Shown: piece after piece, positions 1 through 4,727 of the stretch | How positions within the stretch are numbered: position 1 is the first letter of the stretch | How the letters are laid out: each line of letters starts with the position of its first letter | Assembly: GCA_016928455.1 (NCBI GenBank) | Contig: JAFGKP010000141.1 | Span: 1-5,240 of the forward strand | Reading direction: 5' to 3' | Length of the DNA stretch: 5,240 nucleotides | Source: Methanomicrobia archaeon | GTDB taxonomy: Archaea > Halobacteriota > Syntropharchaeia > Alkanophagales > Methanospirareceae | Notes under the pieces: generated by a model | The model's database searches: none | Told to the model about the DNA's origin: nothing | Seen by the model: the letters and a program-made list of their open reading frames with translations, nothing else | Position numbers and translations under genes: made by a program

Positions 1-107
1 GAACCGGATTTTATACCCGCCCAGTACTTGAGCCCAAAGAGGAGTATGTTAATGCCGACAGAAAGTAGTCCTTCAGTATAGCCAAAACGCTGCGGTTTGA
101 GGAGCAT
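1..107 (-). CDS. Cation diffusion facilitator (CDF) family transporter, N-terminal fragment (runs off the left edge)
   Basis: Reading leftwards from an ATG at 107-105 gives 35 complete codons with no stop, and an in-frame TGA at 125-123 bounds the frame upstream, with no other ATG, GTG or TTG between. The peptide has a short hydrophilic head (MLLKPQRFGYTEG), then a hydrophobic segment beginning LLSVGINILLFGLKYWAG and ending in IKSG at the window edge. This pattern, an entry residue pair EG followed by a first membrane helix with N..LF.LK.WAGI.SG, matches the first transmembrane segment of CDF cation efflux proteins as I know them. In that family the next residues usually lead into the helix carrying the metal-binding HxxxD site, which is outside the window. 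Such proteins sit in the cytoplasmic membrane and export divalent metals (Zn, Fe, Mn, Co) by proton antiport; the metal cannot be told here. It lies 55 bp downstream of rfcL on the same strand and has its own TATA-like element. The family call rests on one helix only. Confidence 0.68.
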   Translation of the reverse strand, partial: MLLKPQRFGYTEGLLSVGINILLFGLKYWAGIKSG

Positions 108-146
108 AGCGTGCTTCGTATTTCAGTGGAACATTAATTCTCGTAC

Positions 147-152
147 TTTAAA
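147..152 (-). promoter_or_regulatory. Candidate TATA box for the CDF transporter gene
   Basis: On the minus strand the rfcL-CDF gap contains TTTAAA, preceded by a purine-rich AGAAAGGGG that could serve as a BRE. It lies about 40 nt upstream of the ATG at 107, which would place transcription start near position 123 and leave a short leader of roughly 15 nt. No strong Shine-Dalgarno sequence is visible before the ATG. The call is by motif and spacing only. Confidence 0.35.
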
Positions 153-162
153 CCCCTTTCTG

Positions 163-1650
163 CTAAAAAAAATCGGTCAGTGTCCTCTGATTCTTCACTT
201 CCTGCTCATCCGCTGTCCCTTCTAGCGTTTCATCCGCAGCGGGAATTCGTTGCGTCACGCGCACCGTGGTAATACGGTTCTGTTCCTCTTCAGGTGCCTG
301 CATCTTTCGCCGTTCGGTGAGCAGTTCAGCAGCCTTCTGGTGTATTAGCTTTGCTTTCTCTTTTCTCGCGTCGTCCTCGGTATCTCCGAGCAGGAAGGTA
401 ATCTCCGGTATGTCCAGGTGCAAGGTGGCCGTCAGTTCCGCAGCCTTTTGCTCATCCGCAAAGAGGACTGGTAAGACCGGCACGACGGAGAATAACGCGT
501 AGCTCCGTGGCATTTTACTGCACGTCGCGATCCGCCGTGCGAGCGTATCCTGCATCACACCGGCACGCCGCTCCTCGCCTTCCGGGAGCTTAGCATACAT
601 CCAGGGCGTCTTGAAATAGTGCTGTTTGCGCTGCTCCCAGCCTTCCTGGTGTGCTCCTCGTCTGCCGTGCTGCAGCGTCTTTGCCGCGAGCACACCCCCG
701 GCCATCACGCTCGAGGCGTAGCGCCAGAATTTGTAATTCTCGCGCCGTCGCACACGGCCCAGGAAGAGGTTCGCGCGGCTGAGGTAGTGCAGTCCGTGTA
801 AAAAGCTCGCGGGGTCGTACTCGTAATTGAAATTCTTATAAATCCACTGAATGCTCTCGTCCGGTGTCTTGTCCAGGTTCCGGAGCGCGACCAGAGCTGG
901 TTGCAGCTCGTTGCCTTCTGCGCCAAAGATGATTTGTAACACGCCAAAGATATCCTCCTCCACGTCCCGACCGCCGGTGGTTATGTCTGTATCGGAGATC
1001 TGTTCCTCGCCGGGTTCCGCCATCGCGAGCGCCTGCAGATCATTGATCGCGGATCGCAGATCTTCGCGTGCGTTCTTCGCGACTGCAATGAGCGCCCGGT
1101 CCTCGATCGCGATACCTTCCTGCTCACTGATCCGCTTCAGAACCCGGAAGACCGTGCCGGGTTTTATCCGCTGGAATGCAATCACCCTGCAATTCCGGAC
1201 CAATCCCTGTGCCATCTTGAACCGGTCGTTGGCCGTGAGGATGATCGGCTGGGTGCTCATTTTCACGATCTCGGTAATCGCTTTCGTGCCACCGCGGTCC
1301 TCATTGCCGTGCAGATTGTCCGCTTCGTCCAGGATGATCAGCCGTGGACGGTGCGTGAAGGTCGTGCTCGTGGATGCGGGTCCGACGATGCTTCTGATCA
1401 CACCGGCATTGCGTTGATCAGAGGCATTGAGCTCGACGACCTCCCAGCCTTTCTCGGCCGCGAGCGCGTATGCGGCTGAGGTTTTACCGCAGCCAGCAGG
1501 CCCATGGAGCAGTGCAGCCTTCTTCGATTTTGGTCTGAAGACGTTCTCGGCCCACGCGCGCACCTCATCGAGCGCTTTTTCATTGCCCACGACGTCCCGT
1601 AACCGTTTGGGCCGGTACTTCTCGGTCCATTCCACGCTGCCCACCTGCAT
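163..1650 (-). CDS. rfcL: Replication factor C large subunit (sliding-clamp loader)
   Basis: ATPase of the clamp loader that, with the small subunit RfcS, opens PCNA and loads it on primer-template DNA. The N-terminal EWTEKYRPK box (residues 7-15) is followed by a VVGNE motif. Walker A is GPAGCGKT (50-57), Walker B is LIILDEAD (104-111) with the DEAD-type variant, sensor 1 lies in PIILTAND (135-142), and a sensor-2-like EDLRSAINDLQ is at 196-206. The region near 151-155 reads VRNCR, not the SRC arginine finger of small subunits, as expected for the large subunit. After a helical C-terminal domain and a charged linker, the protein ends in QRTLTDFF (488-495), a PCNA-interacting PIP box. The 495-residue length is normal for archaeal RfcL. 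It stands alone, with no rfcS beside it, and is divergent from rpiA. A GTG at 1635-1633 is a competing start that would give the family-typical N-terminus M-EWTEKYRPK; the upstream ATG is kept because an AGGAG stands before it, although 13 nt away. Confidence 0.96.
   Translation of the reverse strand: MQVGSVEWTEKYRPKRLRDVVGNEKALDEVRAWAENVFRPKSKKAALLHGPAGCGKTSAAYALAAEKGWEVVELNASDQRNAGVIRSIVGPASTSTTFTHRPRLIILDEADNLHGNEDRGGTKAITEIVKMSTQPIILTANDRFKMAQGLVRNCRVIAFQRIKPGTVFRVLKRISEQEGIAIEDRALIAVAKNAREDLRSAINDLQALAMAEPGEEQISDTDITTGGRDVEEDIFGVLQIIFGAEGNELQPALVALRNLDKTPDESIQWIYKNFNYEYDPASFLHGLHYLSRANLFLGRVRRRENYKFWRYASSVMAGGVLAAKTLQHGRRGAHQEGWEQRKQHYFKTPWMYAKLPEGEERRAGVMQDTLARRIATCSKMPRSYALFSVVPVLPVLFADEQKAAELTATLHLDIPEITFLLGDTEDDARKEKAKLIHQKAAELLTERRKMQAPEEEQNRITTVRVTQRIPAADETLEGTADEQEVKNQRTLTDFF
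165..172 (-). terminator. T8 tract at the end of rfcL, possible terminator element
   Basis: On the minus strand eight consecutive T residues span the two Phe codons of the PIP box and the first base of the TAG stop. Archaeal RNA polymerase often terminates at T-rich tracts, and this is the only such tract between rfcL and the CDF gene. Because it lies inside the last codons, termination exactly here would remove the stop codon, so it may equally be a by-product of the FF-stop codons. Confidence 0.25.
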
Positions 1651-1709
1651 GCCGCTTTCCCTTCTCCTGTACTATATCATTAAAAAGACGCAAATCGGCA
1701 TAAGTGCTT

Positions 1710-1721
1710 CCGTACGTACGG
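1710..1721. repeat. Perfect 12-bp palindrome, candidate operator
   Basis: CCGTACGTACGG is identical to its own reverse complement. It sits about 31 bp upstream of the proposed rpiA TATA element and about 25 bp upstream of the rfcL AT-rich island, a position suited to an activator or shared regulator. CGTACG occurs twice within it and again at 1771-1776, close to the expected rpiA transcription start. Caution: CGTACG also appears inside genes at 3201, 3321 and 5111, so the hexamer itself is not specific to this region. No regulator can be named. Confidence 0.4.
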
Positions 1722-1748
1722 CCTGCTCTTCGCGGCGTGGAAAGCAGG
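1722..1748. repeat. Imperfect inverted repeat (possible hairpin) upstream of rpiA
   Basis: CCTGCT (1722-1727) pairs with AGCAGG (1743-1748). After one C-A mismatch the stem can continue for three more pairs, one of them G-T, around a loop of about 7 nt. It directly follows the 12-bp palindrome and ends just before the proposed rpiA TATA element, so it is more likely a DNA-level binding site, or chance, than a leader RNA structure. No T-tract follows it, so it is not a terminator of the familiar kind. Confidence 0.25.
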
Positions 1749-1796
1749 AAACCGTAAAAGTTCTTATTGGCGTACGGAGAACCGGGAAGTAGAGTG

Positions 1797-2486
1797 ATGA
1801 GTGACGCGATCAAGCGCCAGGAAAAGGATCGAGCCGCCGAATCTGCAGCCTCGCGGGTCAAAGATGGTATGGTCATTGGGCTCGGCACGGGTTCGACCGC
1901 GGAGCGTGTGATCAGACTGCTGGGTGACCGTGTGAAGGCAGAGGGGCTCAAGATTCTTGGCGTGCCCACCTCGTTACGAACAGAACAGCTGGCTATCGAG
2001 TGCAGCATTGCTCTTACCTCGCTAACGGCGCATCCGAGGCTAGATCTCGGTATTGATGGTGCCGATCAGGTTGATGCACGTCTCAATCTAATAAAAGGTG
2101 GCTGGGGCTCGCAGACGCGTGAGAAGGTCGTTTCCTACGCGGCACAGAAGCTCATTATCTGCGTGGACAGTGCGAAAGTGGTGGAGCACCTTCACCGGCC
2201 GGTCCCGATCGAGGTGCTGCCCTATGCGGTAACGGTCGTGGCGCAACAGGTAAAAGGACTCGGTGGGAAGTCCACGGTGCGGCTCGATGGCAGTCGCGGC
2301 GGCTATTTCATCACGGAGCAGGGCAATCTCATCATTGATGCGGACTTCGGCGTTATTCGCGATCCGGAAGCGTTGAGCGTGGCACTCTCCGCAGTCGTTG
2401 GCGCGGTCGAGCACGGGATCTTCACGAACGCTGCGGAGGTTCATGTCGGGACCGAAAAAGGTGTCAAGGTATTAAAGCGAGCGTAA
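1797..2486 (+). CDS. rpiA: Ribose-5-phosphate isomerase A
   Basis: Interconverts ribose 5-phosphate and ribulose 5-phosphate in the cytoplasm, feeding nucleotide synthesis from pentose phosphates. The 229-residue product has the phosphate-loop GLGTGSTA (28-35), the IDGAD motif (86-90) and IKGG..TREK (99-110). Compared with E. coli RpiA as I recall it, catalytic Asp81, Asp84, Lys94 and Glu103 and phosphate-binding Lys121 correspond to Asp87, Asp90, Lys100, Glu109 and Lys127, with identical spacing, so the enzyme should be active. Two departures stand out: DGADE is DGADQ, and the loop usually GGGAALTREK is GGWGSQTREK. The start is the ATG at 1797: this gives family length, whereas the open frame reaches back to a TTG at 1767 that would lie upstream of the likely transcription start and adds ten residues not expected in the family. 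The Shine-Dalgarno match is weak. It is first in a run with mfnB, 46 bp ahead of it. Confidence 0.94.
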   Translation: MSDAIKRQEKDRAAESAASRVKDGMVIGLGTGSTAERVIRLLGDRVKAEGLKILGVPTSLRTEQLAIECSIALTSLTAHPRLDLGIDGADQVDARLNLIKGGWGSQTREKVVSYAAQKLIICVDSAKVVEHLHRPVPIEVLPYAVTVVAQQVKGLGGKSTVRLDGSRGGYFITEQGNLIIDADFGVIRDPEALSVALSAVVGAVEHGIFTNAAEVHVGTEKGVKVLKRA

Positions 2487-2532
2487 CGATAGTGAGAAAC
2501 GAAGCGGAGCGTAAGGAAGAGGCTTGAGAAAG

Positions 2533-3249
2533 ATGAAGTTATTGGTAAGTCCGAGGGATGTAGAGGAGGCGAAAGCGGTAATCCGTGGCAAGGCCGATAT
2601 TGTCGACGTGAAGAACCCGAAGGAGGGCTCGCTGGGTGCGAATTTCCCCTGGGTGATCAAGGCGATCAAGGATTTGGTGCTGGCAGAGGGCGGCAACGGG
2701 CTGGAACTGAGCGCGGCGATCGGCGATTTCGATTTCAAGCCGGGTACAGCCTCACTGGCAGCTCTTGCTGCGGTCTCCGTCGGCGCGGATTACGTCAAAG
2801 TAGGGTTATTCAAGATAACCACAAGCGAGCAGGCGATCGAGCTGCTTGCGGGCGTGGTCAGAGCGGTGAAGGAGTATGATCCCAGGAAGAAAGTAGTTGC
2901 AGCCTTCTATTCTGATTATAAACGTATCAACTCGATCTCACCCTTTACGATCACGGAGATCGGTAACGCGGTGAATATTGACGTCTCTATGGTGGACACG
3001 GGCATCAAAGACTGCCGGTCGACCCTGGAGTTTCTCGGTGAGGACGAGCTTCGGACGTTCGTGGCGGAATCAAAATCACTTGGGCTGGATACTGCGCTTG
3101 CCGGCGCACTGACCTTTGAGGACCTTCCGGCGATCAAGGCGATCAACCCGGACATCCTCGGTGTCCGCGGCATGGTCTGCGGCGGCGACCGGAACTCGAG
3201 CGTACGGGCCGAACTGGTCAGCAAGTTGCGAAGGCTGGTCGCGGAGTGA
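2533..3249 (+). CDS. mfnB: (5-formylfuran-3-yl)methyl phosphate synthase (methanofuran biosynthesis)
   Basis: Condenses two molecules of glyceraldehyde 3-phosphate to 4-(hydroxymethyl)-2-furancarboxaldehyde phosphate, the furan precursor of methanofuran (EC 4.2.3.153). The 238-residue protein begins MKLLVSPRDVEEA and carries the hallmark VKNPKEGSLGANFPWVI at 26-42. From the characterised Methanocaldococcus jannaschii enzyme as I know it, the Schiff-base Lys27 and Asp25 fall at the same numbers here. Its Lys85 and Lys155 correspond to Lys89 (YVKVG) and Lys159 (MVDTGIKD). The C-terminal LGVRGMVCGGDRNS is the expected phosphate-binding end of this TIM-barrel. The start is the ATG at 2533, with GAGG at 2519-2522 ten nt upstream; a TTG at 2524 is in frame but almost touches that site. 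No TATA-like element lies in the 46-bp gap after rpiA, so co-transcription is likely. The family is largely confined to methanogens, relatives, and some methylotrophic bacteria. Confidence 0.96.
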   Translation: MKLLVSPRDVEEAKAVIRGKADIVDVKNPKEGSLGANFPWVIKAIKDLVLAEGGNGLELSAAIGDFDFKPGTASLAALAAVSVGADYVKVGLFKITTSEQAIELLAGVVRAVKEYDPRKKVVAAFYSDYKRINSISPFTITEIGNAVNIDVSMVDTGIKDCRSTLEFLGEDELRTFVAESKSLGLDTALAGALTFEDLPAIKAINPDILGVRGMVCGGDRNSSVRAELVSKLRRLVAE

Positions 3250-3253
3250 AGTA

Positions 3254-3637
3254 ATGTACGCCCGGAGGAGAAAGAGAAGAAGAACGTCAGCAGTTTCAAC
3301 AGCCGATTTTCTGGAGCTCGCGTACGGGCTGGACAAATGGGGCGAGATCTTCATCAAGCTGGGTGAGCTTGAGCAGCTCCAACGAGAAGCGGGCGACTTC
3401 GCTAAGCTGTTAAGGAAATTGGACCGAGTAGGACCACGCGAGTTCTTCGCTATGATCAACGATACCCCCTCTTTGATGGGAAGACTGAACGCTTTTTATG
3501 AACGCTTTGGTGCCTTTGCAGAAGAGACGAGCACTAAGTCCCTCATGGATCTCTCTCCGGAAGAGCAGATAGGGCTAGGGCGAAGTTGCAAGGATTTTTC
3601 ACGGCTGGTTGCCGAGCTCGTGGGCAGCGTAGAGTAG
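3254..3637 (+). CDS. Unrecognised 127-residue protein, translationally coupled to mfnB
   Basis: I do not recognise a family. The ATG lies 4 bp after the mfnB stop, and the end of mfnB supplies a Shine-Dalgarno-like GGAG (3243-3246) seven nt upstream, which together suggest translational coupling. The frame is open further upstream, but that part overlaps mfnB and is Arg/Ser-rich out-of-frame sequence, so it is left out. The product starts with an unbroken basic stretch, RRRKRRR (residues 4-10). It then looks mostly helical: an aromatic/hydrophobic helix around 17-35, a charged amphipathic segment around 36-58 (GELEQLQREAGDFAKLL), a segment RLNAFYERFGAFAEE at 77-91, and a C-terminal SCKDFSRLVAELV helix at 111-123. 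It has one cysteine (Cys112), no signal peptide, no membrane segment and no nucleotide-binding or metal-binding motif that I can see. The basic head could bind nucleic acid or ribosomes, or be unstructured. Its place after rpiA and mfnB suggests, but does not show, a link to methanofuran synthesis or its use. Confidence 0.8.
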   Translation: MYARRRKRRRTSAVSTADFLELAYGLDKWGEIFIKLGELEQLQREAGDFAKLLRKLDRVGPREFFAMINDTPSLMGRLNAFYERFGAFAEETSTKSLMDLSPEEQIGLGRSCKDFSRLVAELVGSVE

Positions 3638-3665
3638 CAATAATTCAACTGAAGCTCTTATCTTA
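3638..3665. other. Convergent 28-bp gap between the mfnB operon and wtpBC
   Basis: The stop codons of the 127-residue gene (plus) and wtpC (minus) face each other across 28 bp. The gap is AT-rich, but contains no run of more than two T on either strand and no convincing hairpin, so neither operon has an obvious terminator here. Transcripts from the two sides may therefore overlap at their 3' ends. Confidence 0.5.
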
Positions 3666-4721
3666 TTACGCGCGCACCACGTGCACCGCGGTCGCCTTAA
3701 AGGTTGCGTAGACCACCTCTCCCGGTTGCAGGTTGAGTTCGTCACGTGCCTGTCGGGTAATGAGCGCAACGAGCCCGTTATCCAGTCTGACCCGGACCAC
3801 CGGTCCAACCTCATGTATGCGCGCTATGTGCCCGTTCATGACGTTTCGGGCGCTGCTCTGATCCACGTGCTTTGCGAGGATGATATTTTCCGGCCGCACG
3901 AACACCTTGACCGCACCGTCACGGAGCTCAGAGACCGCGTAGACCGCAGAGCTCGAATCAACTTCAATCTCCGCTAACCCCTGCTCGTTGTTGCGAATCA
4001 CGCCGCTTAGTATATTCTCGATCCCGACGAAGTCCGCTAATTCCTCGTTCAGCGGCTTGTTGAAGATCTCGCGGGGCGTACCCACCTGCACAATTCGGCC
4101 CCGCATCATCACGGCTATTCGATCCGCAAGCAGCATCGCCTCAGTCTGATCGTGCGTCACGTGCACCATGGTGATCCCGAATTCGGCTCTTACCCGTTTC
4201 AACTCATCGCGCAGGTAATCCTGTGTCCGCCGATCCAGGGCGGAAAGCGGCTCATCGAGCAGGAGTATCGAGGGCTCTATCGCAACCGCGCGCCCGATCG
4301 CCACTTTCTGCTGCTCGCCGCCGCTCAAGGTGCTGGGATGTCGATGCGCAAGATGCGTGATGTTCAGCCAGTCCATAATCCCCTTGACTCGTTTGCGATT
4401 TTCCTCCGCTGTTGACGTCTTCTGCATTCGCAGCCCGAAGAGGATGTTCTGTTCCACGGTCATGTGCGGGAAGAGCGAATAATCCTGGTAAATGAATCCA
4501 ATGCCCCGTTTCTCCGCGGGTACGCGCGTAACATCCCGGCCATCAAGCCAGACATTGCCGCGATCAGGGATATGGAAGCCGGCGATGGTCTCGAGCAGCA
4601 AGGTCTTACCGGCGCCCGTGGGGCCGAGGATGACGAAATACTCGCCCTGCTTCACCTCCAGGTTGATCTCCTGCAGCTTGAACTCCTTCCAGTCCTTGTA
4701 CACGTCTTTCACGACGATCAT
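3666..4721 (-). CDS. wtpC: Tungstate/molybdate ABC transporter ATP-binding protein
   Basis: Cytoplasmic ATPase that powers import of tungstate or molybdate with WtpB and a binding protein WtpA. In order: Walker A GPTGAGKT (33-40), Q-loop Gln79 in YQDYSLFPHMTV, signature LSGGEQQ (132-138), Walker B ILLLDEP (152-158), D-loop SALD (160-163) and the switch His190 in VTHDQTEA. Residues from about 235 to 351 form an extra C-terminal region with two TOBE/Mop-like stretches, including VFVRPENI (273-280) and IHEVGPVVRVRLDNG (302-316). At 351 residues it resembles the regulated Methanosarcina-type ModC more than the short Archaeoglobus ModC, which lacks this domain. In the long form, bound oxyanion inhibits the transporter. 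The ATG at 4721 is 6 bp past the wtpB stop, and a GGAGG inside the wtpB end lies 15 nt upstream, rather far. Related sulfate or other oxyanion importers share this build, so the substrate is inferred from overall likeness and the archaeal context. Confidence 0.88.
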   Translation of the reverse strand: MIVVKDVYKDWKEFKLQEINLEVKQGEYFVILGPTGAGKTLLLETIAGFHIPDRGNVWLDGRDVTRVPAEKRGIGFIYQDYSLFPHMTVEQNILFGLRMQKTSTAEENRKRVKGIMDWLNITHLAHRHPSTLSGGEQQKVAIGRAVAIEPSILLLDEPLSALDRRTQDYLRDELKRVRAEFGITMVHVTHDQTEAMLLADRIAVMMRGRIVQVGTPREIFNKPLNEELADFVGIENILSGVIRNNEQGLAEIEVDSSSAVYAVSELRDGAVKVFVRPENIILAKHVDQSSARNVMNGHIARIHEVGPVVRVRLDNGLVALITRQARDELNLQPGEVVYATFKATAVHVVRA

Positions 4722-4727
4722 CGTTCT

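Larger units (their letters stand above)
1651..1796. promoter_or_regulatory. Divergent rfcL / rpiA promoter region
   Basis: This 146-bp non-coding stretch separates two divergent genes. At 1671-1686 an AT-rich island (ACTATATCATTAAAAA) can serve as TATA element for rfcL on the minus strand, 21-36 nt from its ATG. An AGGAG on the minus strand precedes the rfcL ATG by 13 nt. For rpiA, GTAAAAGT at 1753-1760, preceded by the purine-rich AGGAAACC, is the best TATA/BRE candidate; it would put transcription start near 1783 and leave a leader of about 14 nt before the ATG at 1797. The middle holds a 12-bp palindrome and a hairpin, listed separately. All assignments rest on motif and spacing. Confidence 0.5.

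Noticed and set aside
851..1417. 188-codon open frame on the plus strand, antisense to the AAA+ part of rfcL
   Set aside because: It lies entirely opposite a well-conserved gene, its product is Ser/Arg-rich and matches nothing known, and such long antisense frames are common opposite GC-rich coding sequence.
1767..1796. TTG start of rpiA ten codons upstream
   Set aside because: The extension has no family support, lies near or upstream of the likely transcription start, and an ATG at 1797 gives the usual length.
1580..2008. 142-codon minus-strand open frame spanning the rfcL start, the divergent promoter region and the rpiA start
   Set aside because: It crosses two confident gene starts in other frames and the promoter region, and its Ser/Arg-rich translation has no recognisable domain.
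3116..3253. Upstream extension of the unknown gene into mfnB
   Set aside because: The 46 extra codons are out of frame within mfnB and Arg/Ser/Trp-rich; the ATG at 3254 has a well-spaced GGAG and directly follows the mfnB stop.
3076..3459. 127-codon minus-strand open frame over the mfnB end and the unknown gene
   Set aside because: It is antisense to MfnB, which is certain, and its low-complexity Ser/Arg composition looks like a shadow of the plus-strand genes.
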